From positions 62,001 to 126,000 of the forward strand of contig NZ_JAANIG010000004.1 in NCBI RefSeq assembly GCF_011174675.1: 64,000 nucleotides of DNA. Direction: 5' to 3'. Numbering within the stretch: the first letter of the stretch is position 1; every line of letters begins with the position of its first letter. This stretch comes from Perlabentimonas gracilis. GTDB taxonomy: Bacteria; Bacteroidota; Bacteroidia; Bacteroidales; Tenuifilaceae. The position numbers were made by a program, and so were the translations under genes. This document shows positions 7,520-17,600 of the stretch, piece after piece. A model generated the notes under the pieces. That model ran no database searches and was not told the DNA's origin. It saw nothing but the letters and a program-made list of their open reading frames with translations.

Positions 7520-8590
7520 CTATCCCTGTTTTAACCTATCGACAATTCTCACTGATGCATCACCTGAACCATAAAGAGGTGCGCTAAAATCTGGAGTAGT
7601 GCTCAACATCATCTTGTAACAATCTACAATGGTTTCACTATTCGACCCGGCTAAAACATTGTACCCACCATCAACTAGCTCGGTCCACTCGGTTTCATCC
7701 CTTAGGGTAACGCATCCTTTACTGAAAAAGAAAGCTTCCTTCTGCAGGCCACCACTATCGGTTATTACCAACGCACAGTGCTTTAGCAGCTCTATCATAT
7801 CAAAATAACCAACAGGTGGGATAATGGTGAAGTTCATCTTAATCCCACTTCCCTCAATTATTTTTTTGGTTCGGGGATGCAGAGGAACAACCACTTGTCT
7901 TTCGCTGTGAATTGAATTTAAAGCATCAATAATTCCCTTAAGGTTATGGGGGTTATCGGTATTCTCCTGCCGATGCATTGTTGCAAGTACTGGATTGGGT
8001 TCCAAACCAATATCTCTAACTATTGTTGATTTTTGGGCCGATCGCTCGCTGTAGTATAGCGCGGCATCGAGCATCACATCGCCTACGTTGTGAATATTGC
8101 ATCCAAAATTAGTAAAGCCCTCGGCTTTCAGATTGTTAACAGCAACTTGGGTGGGGCAAAACAGATGAGTCGAAATTCTATCGGTGAGTATACGGTTGGT
8201 CTCCTCGGGCATAGCCATATTGAACGAACGCAGCCCGGCCTCAACGTGTGCCACGGGAATTGCCAGCTTTTGAGCGGCAAGCGCTCCTGCCAATGTCGAA
8301 TTGGTATCGCCATACACCAGTACAAGTGAGGGTTTCTCCTTCAGCAGAATTCTCTCAATGGCCTCAAGCATACGCCCGGTCATTGCACCATGCGACAAGC
8401 TATTTATCTCCAAGTTGTAATCTGGTTCGGGTATCTCCATATCATCAAAAAACACCTGTGACATATTGTAATCGAAGTGCTGCCCGGTGTGAACAATAAT
8501 CTCTTTTAGCCCTGCGCTTCGGAGCGCACGGCTAACCGTTCCGGCCTTAACAAACTGGGGACGAGCTCCAACAATTGTGATTATGCTCAT
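7520..8590 (-). CDS. wecB: UDP-N-acetylglucosamine 2-epimerase (non-hydrolysing)
   Basis: A cytosolic enzyme that interconverts UDP-GlcNAc and UDP-ManNAc, supplying ManNAc-type sugars for surface polysaccharides. The 356-aa chain has the WecB/MnaA signatures: GARPQFVKA at the N-terminus, VYGDTNSTLAGA, HVEAGLRSFN and PEETNRILTD in the first Rossmann domain, then the TMHRQEN and TDSGGLQKEA motifs in the second. It lies 43 bp downstream of a glycosyltransferase gene on the same strand, so a two-gene surface-sugar operon is likely. A strong terminator follows. Confidence 0.93.
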   Translation of the reverse strand: MSIITIVGARPQFVKAGTVSRALRSAGLKEIIVHTGQHFDYNMSQVFFDDMEIPEPDYNLEINSLSHGAMTGRMLEAIERILLKEKPSLVLVYGDTNSTLAGALAAQKLAIPVAHVEAGLRSFNMAMPEETNRILTDRISTHLFCPTQVAVNNLKAEGFTNFGCNIHNVGDVMLDAALYYSERSAQKSTIVRDIGLEPNPVLATMHRQENTDNPHNLKGIIDALNSIHSERQVVVPLHPRTKKIIEGSGIKMNFTIIPPVGYFDMIELLKHCALVITDSGGLQKEAFFFSKGCVTLRDETEWTELVDGGYNVLAGSNSETIVDCYKMMLSTTPDFSAPLYGSGDASVRIVDRLKQG

Positions 8591-8633
8591 TATCTGAGGA
8601 TTTTAGATCTTTCGAATTAGCGTATGCCCAAAA

Positions 8634-9929
8634 TTAGGAAAGGTTATCGAGGATTTCAACTAATCGCCCCGTTAGATTTCGGCGGCTATAAGCAGTGGCA
8701 TCGATATTCTGAAGAGAGGGAAACCCCTGCACATAATCATCCCAAAGCCAGGTAAGATTGTTCAATATATCATCGTAGTTAGAAAAATTGGCGGTTACAC
8801 CAGCCTTTGTTTCCTTTAGTAAATTATCCACATCGCCATCCAAAGGGCCAATGGCGAGTATGGGCCGCCTGGCCGCAAGATATTCGAAGACCTTTCCCGT
8901 GAGTATGCCCTTGGCATTGGGCGAATTATTTACCAGCAGTAGCAATATCTGCGAGCGCTGCATTAACTGTACGCTTTGGGCGTGCGACAAATAGCCTAAT
9001 TGTTGGCAATAAGGAGTTAGGTTATACTGACTTATCTGATCGATCACCAGCTTATCCACATTTCCCAACAGCTGAATTTTCAGCTGCTTAGCTATATCGT
9101 TATTACTATTAACAAGATGGCTAAGCGCCTGCCACAACAACTCGCTGTTCCTGTTGGGAGGGATCGTTCCCACGTGAGTAATGGTAAACTGGGCATCGGG
9201 AGATGCGAGTTGGGTTGGAAAATCGGTCTCATCGTAACCATTGGTAATAATGTGAACTTTTCGGCTACTCGTCTGCTCAAACTCATTCTGCATTTGCGAG
9301 CCCACCACGACAACCTCATCGGCGCTTACCAGCACATCGTGCTCTAGCCTTCGATGTTTTTTTAGCGCGCGAGCAGCTAGTGGTAAATCGATAAAGTAAT
9401 CGATATTAGTCCATGGGTCCCGAAAATCGGCCATCCACTTTATGCCAAGCTTTTGCTTTAGCCCTCGCGCAATAAGGTGCATACTGTGCGGAGGGCCTGT
9501 TGACACCACTGCATCTACCGGATGCTGAATTAGGTATTTGGTTAAAAACCTAACCGATGGTTTCACCCAGAACATTCGTGCATCGGGTATAAATAGGTTT
9601 GCCCGCACCCAAAGAGCAAGTCGTCCGACTACACCTTTTGCGCTACCCTCATAGGATGTGAAACCAACCCCCATTTTCCCCTTTTGGCGAGTAAACAACC
9701 GGAATACCATGTATGGCTCGAAGATATTTCGTTTTAACACCTCCACACCCTGAGGAATATCGGTGTTCAAAGTTTCGTCAACCATCGCCACCTCTGGATT
9801 TTGAGGTGTGTAGATAACGGGTTCCCAACCAAACTCGCGCAAATACTTTGCAAACTTAAGCCAACGCTGCACCCCACTCCCCCCTGAGGGTGGCCAGTAG
9901 TAGGTTAGTATTAGTAGGCGTTTGGGCAT
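8634..9929 (-). CDS. Glycosyltransferase family 4 protein
   Basis: A GT-B glycosyltransferase of 431 aa. The N-terminal Rossmann domain opens with ILTYYWPPSGGSGVQRW, typical of acceptor-binding domains in this family; the C-terminal donor-binding domain includes THVGTIPPNRN and KVFEYLAARRPIL. It probably transfers a nucleotide-activated sugar during surface polysaccharide synthesis, working with the wecB product downstream. The frame can be extended to a TTG at 9968, but the ATG at 9929 begins the conserved domain. A run of eight C on the coding strand lies just before this ATG. Confidence 0.85.
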   Translation of the reverse strand: MPKRLLILTYYWPPSGGSGVQRWLKFAKYLREFGWEPVIYTPQNPEVAMVDETLNTDIPQGVEVLKRNIFEPYMVFRLFTRQKGKMGVGFTSYEGSAKGVVGRLALWVRANLFIPDARMFWVKPSVRFLTKYLIQHPVDAVVSTGPPHSMHLIARGLKQKLGIKWMADFRDPWTNIDYFIDLPLAARALKKHRRLEHDVLVSADEVVVVGSQMQNEFEQTSSRKVHIITNGYDETDFPTQLASPDAQFTITHVGTIPPNRNSELLWQALSHLVNSNNDIAKQLKIQLLGNVDKLVIDQISQYNLTPYCQQLGYLSHAQSVQLMQRSQILLLLVNNSPNAKGILTGKVFEYLAARRPILAIGPLDGDVDNLLKETKAGVTANFSNYDDILNNLTWLWDDYVQGFPSLQNIDATAYSRRNLTGRLVEILDNLS

Positions 9930-9954
9930 AGGGGGGGGTGATTGGTTGGGTGAC

Positions 9955-9980
9955 CTGACAGCGTGCAAAGCTCCTGTCAG
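9955..9980. repeat. CCTGACAG-type inverted repeat
   Basis: CTGACAG (9955-9961) and CTGTCAG (9974-9980) form a 7-bp stem around a 12-nt loop. The core is the same as the perfect palindrome at 319-351. It sits between the glycosyltransferase start and the heptamer repeat array. Confidence 0.55.
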
Positions 9981-10003
9981 CGTCTAAAGAGATTGATTTA
10001 TTG

Positions 10004-10171
10004 ATTTAGAGTTTAGAGTTTAGAGTTTAGGGTTTAAAGTTTAGCCTACCACCATTTCATTTCGGTAGGTAAAGGTTTAGGGTTTAGGGTTTATAGTTTA
10101 GGGTTTTCTTTAGACATTGAACATTGAACATTGAACCTTGAACATTAAACATTAAACGCTAAACGCTAAAC
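10004..10171. repeat. Degenerate heptamer repeat array
   Basis: Three blocks of 7-bp units. Block 1 (10004-10045): six units of the GTTTAGN type. Block 2 (10075-10109): five units, mainly GTTTAGG. Block 3 (10116-10171): eight uninterrupted units, ATTGAAC x3, CTTGAAC, ATTAAAC x2, GCTAAAC x2, ending one base before the glyS stop codon. Blocks 1 and 3 are partly reverse complementary (GTTTAGC against GCTAAAC). A CCTACC/GGTAGG hairpin (10045-10069) separates blocks 1 and 2. No open frame is maintained. Confidence 0.85.
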
Positions 10172-10172
10172 G

Positions 10173-11723
10173 CTATATTTTTCTTAACAGGTTTTTCATA
10201 CTCACCTTTTCCTCCATGATCTCGCGGAGGCGTGATGCGTCTACCCGCTCCTGCTCCATGGTATCGCGGTGGCGAATGGTAACGGTATTATCCTCGAGCG
10301 ACTGATGATCGATGGTAATGCAGAAGGGCGTTCCAATGGCATCGTGCCTACGGTAACGCTTACCAATGCTATCCTTCTCCTCGTACTGGCATTTAAAGTC
10401 GATCTTAAGGTCGTCCATAATTTGGCGAGCTTTTTCGGGTAGCCCATCCTTTTTCGTAAGCGGGAACACGGCCAGCTTAACGGGAGCCAGGGCTGGGGGT
10501 ATACGAAGCACAACGCGCTCATCGGTACTTCCGTCCTCCTTTGTTATCTTCTCCTCGTTGTATGCCGATGAGAGCAGTAGTAGGAACGTGCGGTCCAAGC
10601 CAATGGATGTTTCCACTACGTAAGGCACGTAATTCTCGTTTGTTTCGGGATCGAAGTACTGCAACTTTTTGCCCGAGTGCTGCTGATGCTGTCCCAGATC
10701 AAAATCGGTACGCGAGTGAATTCCCTCAACCTCCTTAAACCCGAAGGGGAATTGGAATTCGATATCGAAGGCAGCATTGGCGTAGTGCGCCAGCTTGTCG
10801 TGCTCGTGGAAACGGTACTTTTCTTCGCCCAACCCCATGGCCTTGTGCCAGCTCATACGCTTCTCTTTCCAGAACTCGAACCACTTCATCTCCTCACCGG
10901 GGCGTACAAAGAATTGCATCTCCATTTGCTCAAACTCGCGCATACGGAAGATGAACTGGCGGGCCACAATCTCGTTACGGAAAGCCTTACCAATTTGGGC
11001 AATACCAAAGGGCAACTTCATGCGTCCTGTCTTTTGCACGTTTAGGTAGTTTACAAAGATACCCTGCGCAGTTTCGGGACGAAGGTATATGGTGTTGGCG
11101 TCGTCGCTAACGGAGCCCATCTTAGTGTCGAACATAAGGTTAAACTGGCGCACATCGGTCCAGTTACGCGAGCCCGAAATGGGGCAAACAATCTCGCAAT
11201 CCTCAATAATCTTCTTAACCTCGGGCAAATCACTATCATCCAAAGCCTTAACCATTCTGGTGCGAACAGCATCAATCTTGGCCTGAATTTCTAACACCCT
11301 GCCGTTGGTTTTTACAAACATAGCCTCGTCGAAGCTATCGCCGAAACGCTTTTGCGCCTTGGTAACCTCCTTGGCAATCTTCTCCTCTTGCTTGGCCATC
11401 CAATCCTCGATAAGCACATCGGCACGGTAACGTTTCTTGCTATCCTTATTGTCGATAAGCGGATCGTTAAATGCGCCCACATGTCCCGATGCAACCCAAA
11501 CGTCTGGATGCATAAAGATGGCAGAGTCAAGACCCACGATATTCTCATTTAAACGGGTCATGGCATCCCACCAGTACTGGCGGATATTATTCTTAAGCTC
11601 AACACCGTTCTGTCCGTAGTCGTAAACTGCACTAAGGCCATCGTAAATCTCGCTGCTCTGGAAAACAAATCCGTACTCCTTGCAGTGCGCAATTAGCTTC
11701 TTAAATAGTTCTTCTTGGGTCAT
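10173..11723 (-). CDS. glyS: Glycyl-tRNA synthetase, alpha2 type
   Basis: Attaches glycine to tRNA-Gly. The 516-aa single chain is the class II homodimeric (alpha2) form, not the alpha/beta form of proteobacteria. Class II motif 2 is visible as AFRNEIVARQFIFRMREFEQ, motif 3 as SIGLDRTFLLLL, and the C-terminal anticodon-binding domain begins near PALAPVKLAVFPL. The N-terminus starts with helix sequence followed by YDYGQNGVELKNN. Heptamer repeat arrays of two different kinds abut both ends of the gene. Confidence 0.95.
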   Translation of the reverse strand: MTQEELFKKLIAHCKEYGFVFQSSEIYDGLSAVYDYGQNGVELKNNIRQYWWDAMTRLNENIVGLDSAIFMHPDVWVASGHVGAFNDPLIDNKDSKKRYRADVLIEDWMAKQEEKIAKEVTKAQKRFGDSFDEAMFVKTNGRVLEIQAKIDAVRTRMVKALDDSDLPEVKKIIEDCEIVCPISGSRNWTDVRQFNLMFDTKMGSVSDDANTIYLRPETAQGIFVNYLNVQKTGRMKLPFGIAQIGKAFRNEIVARQFIFRMREFEQMEMQFFVRPGEEMKWFEFWKEKRMSWHKAMGLGEEKYRFHEHDKLAHYANAAFDIEFQFPFGFKEVEGIHSRTDFDLGQHQQHSGKKLQYFDPETNENYVPYVVETSIGLDRTFLLLLSSAYNEEKITKEDGSTDERVVLRIPPALAPVKLAVFPLTKKDGLPEKARQIMDDLKIDFKCQYEEKDSIGKRYRRHDAIGTPFCITIDHQSLEDNTVTIRHRDTMEQERVDASRLREIMEEKVSMKNLLRKI

Positions 11724-11801
11724 GTGTTATGATTTTATTTTGATTATTCTCTTGGTTCTAATTACCATTAGTTGAAATATGCTGTTACAATTTAATGATT
11801 T

Positions 11802-11850
11802 GGCTAGAAGACGGAAGTCCGAAGTCCGAAGTCTGTAGCCGGAAGACCAA
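11802..11850. repeat. Heptamer repeat array, AGNCNGA type
   Basis: Seven consecutive 7-bp units: GGCTAGA, AGACGGA, AGTCCGA, AGTCCGA, AGTCTGT, AGCCGGA, AGACCAA. The sequence differs from the array at 10004-10171, but the period is the same. It lies 79 bp upstream of the glyS start codon. Confidence 0.75.
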
Positions 11851-12090
11851 ATGTTACTTAGCTCAGCCTTCTAATCAATTAATCTCAAGCCAAACAAATA
11901 TTCCACAAAAATTACCGTAATAATACTTTCTTTAGCCATTGATTTTGAAAAACATCTGCAAAAATAGTGGAATTAAACAAATTAAGACAAACATTTGGGT
12001 GGTTATGCAAAAAAGAGTTTGGGAAAGTGTTTTACAAAGCATACGCATTGATAGCAAACTTACGCTTGAACTAACATACAAGTACGAAAC

Positions 12091-12117
12091 AAAAAAGCAC
12101 CCCAAACGAGGTGCTTT
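12091..12117 (-). terminator. Rho-independent terminator of the GAPDH-like gene
   Basis: On the minus strand, AAAGCACC and GGTGCTTT form a perfect 8-bp stem, followed by a run of T. It lies about 25 bp past the stop codon at 12143. Confidence 0.85.
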
Positions 12118-12142
12118 CTGTGTATAATTTATGAATGATATT

Positions 12143-13396
12143 TTACCTGAGCGACAGATTGATATGATTAACCAGCTTGGTGAGGAAGTTCACATAGCTA
12201 CCATACTCGTTGTCGTACCAGCCAAACACCTTTAGGTGTGTTACGGGGATACTTATCTCGCTGCTGGCCTGCACGCCATACTTGGCAAGCGACTCAACAG
12301 GAAGCCTTATGAAACCCGTGCGGGTATGCGTCTCGTGCCCCTCTATAACCGTGGCAGCTCGGTAACCAACCAAGTCGGACGACACGTTCTGTTTCTCCGA
12401 GAACACAACCATATCGCGCTGTGCACCGCTGGCTGCATCCTTGTATATATTGTTAATCACCTCCCTGTTTATGGTGGCATTTCCCTTATCATCAACCTCA
12501 CTGTAAAAAGTGAGATTTAGGGTGATAAGCGAAACGGTTGTAGTGGGAATACGAACCGAATCGGCCATAAAGCCTATCTCCTGAATTTGAGGCAGAATGG
12601 AATCGAGTGCTTTGGCTGCCCCCGTTGTTGACAGGATAATATTATTGAAAACCGAGCGGGTTTTGCGCAAATCGCTTGCCCCCATACTTGGGATGGTATC
12701 GAGCACTGACTGGGTATTGGTGGCAGCATGTACTGTTGACATGGAAGCTGTAAGAATATTGGAGGTGGCAGGATTCTCGAGCAGTGGCTTAATCATATGT
12801 GCCAAACCAGTGGTGGTGCAGCTGGCTGCCGAAACCACGTGATGTTTTAGGGGGTCAAAATCCATATGGTTAATGCCGTACACCATCATGATGCTATCGT
12901 TGGGCATCTTTTTAGCAGAATCTTTGATTTTGAATGGAGCCGAGGCTACCACTTTTTTGGCTCCCCCCGCCAGGTGCCCCCTAAGGCTACCCTTGGCCGA
13001 CTCGACATCGGTGGTGGGGTCGAGAAACTGCCCTGTACAATCAACCACAATTTGCACTCCCTCTTTTGCCCAGGGAATGTTCTTGGGGTTACGCTCCTTG
13101 GTTAGCACCTTTACGTACATCCCATCGATATCGAAAACAAAGTTAGTGGGATCCACCACCTTACACTCCACCTTTTTGCCAGAGTGGCCATACACAAAGT
13201 GATCGAGCCTTCCGTAGGTTGAGTCCGATTCCAATGCGCCAATAACATCCTCGGGCCTTTTGCCCACCTCGCGGCCAAGGTTTACGACCACTCCATCGAA
13301 GTTTCGGTTTACTAGCTGGTTCCAAAGCATTAGCTTACCAATGCGCCCCAAGCTGTTGATTCCAAGGTAATTTTTCCCTTTTACAACTGGCTCCAT
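12143..13396 (-). CDS. Divergent glyceraldehyde-3-phosphate dehydrogenase-like protein
   Basis: A GAPDH-fold protein of 417 aa, about 80 residues longer than usual. Catalytic residues are present: Cys193 in SAASCTTTGLAH and His223 in STVHAATNTQ; the phosphate-site motif STTGAAKAL is also intact, and WYDNEYGSYVNF near the C-terminus is standard. The dinucleotide-binding motif reads NSLGRIGKL instead of the usual NGFGRIG, and there are insertions near residues 40-90 and 155-185. It probably oxidises an aldehyde phosphate with NAD(P), but substrate and direction are uncertain. It lies 111 bp downstream of a second GAPDH gene in the same orientation and ends in a clear terminator. Confidence 0.8.
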   Translation of the reverse strand: MEPVVKGKNYLGINSLGRIGKLMLWNQLVNRNFDGVVVNLGREVGKRPEDVIGALESDSTYGRLDHFVYGHSGKKVECKVVDPTNFVFDIDGMYVKVLTKERNPKNIPWAKEGVQIVVDCTGQFLDPTTDVESAKGSLRGHLAGGAKKVVASAPFKIKDSAKKMPNDSIMMVYGINHMDFDPLKHHVVSAASCTTTGLAHMIKPLLENPATSNILTASMSTVHAATNTQSVLDTIPSMGASDLRKTRSVFNNIILSTTGAAKALDSILPQIQEIGFMADSVRIPTTTVSLITLNLTFYSEVDDKGNATINREVINNIYKDAASGAQRDMVVFSEKQNVSSDLVGYRAATVIEGHETHTRTGFIRLPVESLAKYGVQASSEISIPVTHLKVFGWYDNEYGSYVNFLTKLVNHINLSLR

Positions 13397-13507
13397 TATT
13401 TTAGCTGTTTTTGAAGTTATCTACTAGGTTATATTGATATCAAATATCTGCCAATAATTTAACAGAAGCAAACAACCTGTGGTGTTAGGAAACATCTTAA
13501 CCGCGAG

Positions 13508-14518
13508 CTATGCCATTTGCTTAGCCATAATCAGCACTAGGTCGACTAGCCTGTTGGAGTAGCCAATCTCATTATCGTACCACAATATAATCTGCGCTGT
13601 ATTATCGTTAACCACCTTTGTGGCTAGCGAGTCGAACACGCATGAATGGGTGTTCCCCAAAACATCGCTCGATACTATGGGGTCGGTTGTGTACTCCACA
13701 ATCCCCTTCAGTTCGCCTTCAGCATATCCCTTTACTAAGGCATTAATGGAGTTAGCCGTAACCGTTTGCCTAAATGTTAAAACCAGCTCCGACAGGGCCC
13801 CGCAAGCAACGGGAACCCGGGTGGATATGCCATTGAACCTACTCGAAAGTTCAGGCATAATGCTATGCAATGCCCCAATGGCGCTTGTGGATGTAGGTAT
13901 TATATTATCGGCCGAGGCTCGTGAGCGGCGAAAATCAGGATGGGGAGAGTCGATGATGCGCTGATTGTTTGTATAGGGATGCACGGTATTTAAAAAAGCC
14001 GATTCAATGCCTATCTCCTTGTTCAATATATTCAGAATTGGAGCTATGCAGTTTGCAGTGCAGCTGGCGTTGGATACGATTTGGTGCTGGGGAAGCAACT
14101 TATGTTCGTTTACACCAATCACCACGGTTATATCCAGCTCGTCCGAAGGTGGGCACGATAGGATTACACGCTTAGCTCCGGAATTTATATGTTGATGCAA
14201 GCTCTCGCGGGTTGTGAATATTCCCGACGAATCTACCACTACATCGGCTCCCCATTCACGCCAAGGGATGTTAGAGGGGCTCTCGTAATGGCCAATATTA
14301 ACTTTCGACCCATTGATATGCAGCTTACCGTCCTCAACCCTAACCTCCCTATTAAACCTACCGTGAACAGTATCGTATTTCAGAAGGTATATCAGCATCT
14401 CATCGTCCATCAAATCGTTAATTCCCACCAGCTCAATTTCAGGGTGATGAACCAGCATCCTGAAAAACATTTTACCAATCCGGCCAAAACCATTTATTCC
14501 AACCCTAACTCTATTCAT
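13508..14518 (-). CDS. gap: Type I glyceraldehyde-3-phosphate dehydrogenase family protein
   Basis: A 336-aa protein of normal GAPDH length that starts VRVGINGFGRIG. The catalytic Cys153 (SNASCTANCIAP) and His180 (NTVHPYTNNQ) are present, and WYDNEIGYSNR closes the domain. The segment after NIIPTSTS reads AIGAL, where canonical enzymes have GAAKAV, so the lysine of that loop is missing. This could mean altered substrate preference (for example another aldehyde phosphate), but glycolytic GAPDH is the default reading. I chose the ATG at 14518 over a TTG at 14539. Neighbours are the dikinase-like gene upstream and a GAPDH paralogue downstream. Confidence 0.85.
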   Translation of the reverse strand: MNRVRVGINGFGRIGKMFFRMLVHHPEIELVGINDLMDDEMLIYLLKYDTVHGRFNREVRVEDGKLHINGSKVNIGHYESPSNIPWREWGADVVVDSSGIFTTRESLHQHINSGAKRVILSCPPSDELDITVVIGVNEHKLLPQHQIVSNASCTANCIAPILNILNKEIGIESAFLNTVHPYTNNQRIIDSPHPDFRRSRASADNIIPTSTSAIGALHSIMPELSSRFNGISTRVPVACGALSELVLTFRQTVTANSINALVKGYAEGELKGIVEYTTDPIVSSDVLGNTHSCVFDSLATKVVNDNTAQIILWYDNEIGYSNRLVDLVLIMAKQMA

Positions 14519-14607
14519 TGCTTTTGATTTGAGCCACAAAATTAGCTATATGGAATGTATGTTTGCCTAAAAAAGTATGTATTAAGCAACATCTATTTTG
14601 AGGATTT

Positions 14608-17600
14608 TTAGGGTTGCTGAAGCGGGAAGTGGCCTAAGTAAACGCTACCTGTGTGTGCATCCAACGATATGGCATCGCCGGAGCCAAGGTTGACCTTGCC
14701 AAACTGGCATCTGCCCTCGTCGTGCAGCATGAATAGATCGGTGCAGTTCACCACGCAAATTTTACCTAATCGGCCAGCGGTTACAGCGGCGTGCGATGTT
14801 GCACCACCACGCGAGGTAACCAACCCGTGGCATTGGAAAATAATGGGCAGGTCGTCGGGGGTAGTATCGGCGCTTGCATATATAAAAAGCCCTTCGGGGT
14901 TCAGCTCCTTTTGCCTATTCAAATCATCCATATCGAACACAAGCACCCCGTTTAGAATTGACGCTCCGATGGGAATGCCCTTGCCAAGCAGCTTAGACTT
15001 GGGCGGTGGCGACTGGTAATGGATTGTTGCCTCTGGGGTATAAATTTGCTGATCGCGAGTTTGCAAGATGTACAAGTCGTAAGGGTTATCCGACTCGAAA
15101 GTGAACTCTATCTCCTGATGCCCCAGCTGCATCTTATTCACCAGCTGATCGGCCAAATGGAACAAGCGCTGGTAGGTGCGAGGCAACTTGGCCTGTAGCG
15201 ACTTATGCTTATCCCACTTCCTGTCCCGCTCCTGATGCTCCGATATGGGCAGCACATTGGTCACTCCACCTACCACATCCTCGCCTTGACTAAGCAGGGA
15301 GTACTCGCCATTAAGGGTAACCCCGGGATTGTCCACCGAAAGGTCGTTGGTAAAAACAACTCCAGTACCCGATGTGCGATGTAAGTTACCAAATACCATG
15401 CTCTGAATAATAACAGCAGTGCCCCACTCGTCGGCAATTTGCAGATGCTTTCGGTAGAGCTGGGCCCTTGGCCCATCCCAGCTATCGAGCACGCTCTCGA
15501 TGGCAGCAAAAAGCTGCTCCTTGGGATCGTTAAAAAACGGCACCCCTCTAATACCCAGGAGTTCCTTACACTCTAGGGCTATCTGCTCCATCTGATGAGC
15601 ATCGAACTGCTCTTTCACCGTGGTTTCCTTTTCGCCTTGATGCCTATGCATTATCTCATCGAAGGCTGTTCGCTCAATCCCATAGGCTTGTCCCCAGGTT
15701 TGCAAAAAACGGCGGTAGCAATCCCACGCGGTCCAAGCCATATTCTTGGCTTGGCTAAGGGCTCTTGCAATATCATCGTTCATACCTACGTTCAGGAATG
15801 TATTCATAGCCCCCGGCATCGATATGGCTGCTCCGGAGCGCACCGATAAAAGCAATGGATTTTGAGGATCGCCAAACCTTTTTTGCGTTAGCTGCTCTAC
15901 CTGTGCCAAATATTTGGTTACCGTACTTTGGTAATCCTGCTTTATCGGATTATAGGATTTGATGGTATCGTATCGGCGAAAAAATTCAGTGGTAAGAATA
16001 AAGCCGGGTGGCACAGGGAAACTACTATTGTATAATGATTTAAGGAAGAAACCTTTCGATCCGAGGAACACCCGGTTATCGGCCTTATCGCCCTTCTCCT
16101 GGAATGATGTTATCAGCAGCTTAACATCAATATCCATAATATTCTTTAGATTCTGATCGGAATAGAGTTGCCCCATACTATTTAGGCTCGTAAGCACTGC
16201 CGCCACAAACGAATCTAAATCCTGCAAAAGGAACGATCCCGAAAGCATATCGCGGTAAAACGATTCGGAGCGCTTATGGATACTTATCTGCAGGTTGTCC
16301 TTCTCCTCATCGCTCAGGTACTGCGGTATTATCTCCTTAAGTATTCCATCGAAACGTGCATAAAAAGCGCTCCTAATTATCTCCTTTACGCTATCGCCGA
16401 TGAACTGAAAAATGTTAATGTACTGATTTAACGAAAAACTATACGAGCTGAGACTGTAGCGCAGCATGCTAAGGTTGGAGTCGAAGCTGGGGCTGGAAAT
16501 GCCATCGAGCATAAGACCCTGGTGAAAAAGTTCCAACACCTCAACAATATCCCTTAGGCTGCTAGCCGTAATATATGACAGGTTAACCTGTTCAACAACT
16601 TGCCGTACTATTTTTGATGCGGCCTTCTCGAGCTTAAAAATATGGCCCAACGCCTCGAACTTGGGCTCATGGTACTGGCCATACATCGATGGAATGCCAA
16701 AGGCAACATGCCTTTTGTAGTATATCGACTCCCACCCCTCGGTTTTTGTTCTACTTGTAACCACCTTGTTAAGGTTGGCCATACACTCGAAAATGATGCT
16801 TAGCATGGCCACGCGGTCACCCTGCTTTTCGGCGGCTATAAACAAGTCTATCCTTTCGTTATCGAGGCAGCTACATAGCCTCATCTCCTGAACCACATCT
16901 ATTGCATCTGCAAAATACTTCTCTTTAAGCAGATAGGCAACCTTAATAAAATGCTTTAGCTTGGTTTTGTGCAGGCTTTCAATGTCTTCTATCTGATTGA
17001 GAGTAGAGTCTAGTTCTTGCATTGAAAGGTCTAGAAGTGCTTCGGGAGGGGCACCAATCGCTTTCGAAACCTTAAGCACAAGTTTATGCATGGGCGTATT
17101 CCACGAAGCCGCTTTCTTTACAACATCCTTAAGGTCGGGGGGCAAAATGGGTTCAACCTGAGTAAAGTCGTTGTTTGCCCAAAAAGCCAGTGTTTTCACA
17201 AGAAAATTTAGGTGAGTGCTATTACCATCAACATGAATTTGCTTGCGCAAAAAATGCATAAGCTTATCCTGCCTATTGGAAAGGGTGTCGAGCTGAGTGC
17301 TCACATCGCGTAGTTCCCCCTCGGCTCCTATCTCCTTAAAAAAGACGGGAAAAAGCCTACACAGCTCCTTCACAGGCTTGTAAATTGCCTCTATATCTGC
17401 ATTAAGCAGATTTGACACATTACGTTGAAAGAGATCGGTGTCGAAAATAAGCACCCCGCCCAACTTAAGGTTAACAATAAGCGCCGAGAGCAACTTCTCG
17501 AATCGCTGGGGCGCTACTTCAATAAGACCTAGCCAAACCCTTATGCTTTTCAGGTGATTGGGATCGACTCGGAGCTGCCAGTCGGAGCTCATATACGTTT

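Larger units (their letters stand above)
11724..12142. other. Intergenic region with heptamer array and terminator
   Basis: About 420 bp without a credible gene. It holds a second heptamer array (11802-11850) and the terminator of the downstream GAPDH-like gene (12091-12117). A 62-codon frame on the plus strand (11939-12127) runs straight through that terminator and is not considered real. I see nothing else identifiable. Confidence 0.7.

Noticed and set aside
10075-10102. GTTTAGG units as telomere-type repeats
   Set aside because: The resemblance to TTTAGGG is limited to a few units inside a mixed degenerate array in a bacterial chromosome.
10004-10171. Heptamer array as a CRISPR array
   Set aside because: Units are 7 bp and contiguous with no spacers and no cas genes nearby.
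11939-12127. 62-codon frame on the plus strand
   Set aside because: It overlaps the minus-strand terminator of the GAPDH-like gene and has low-complexity sequence.
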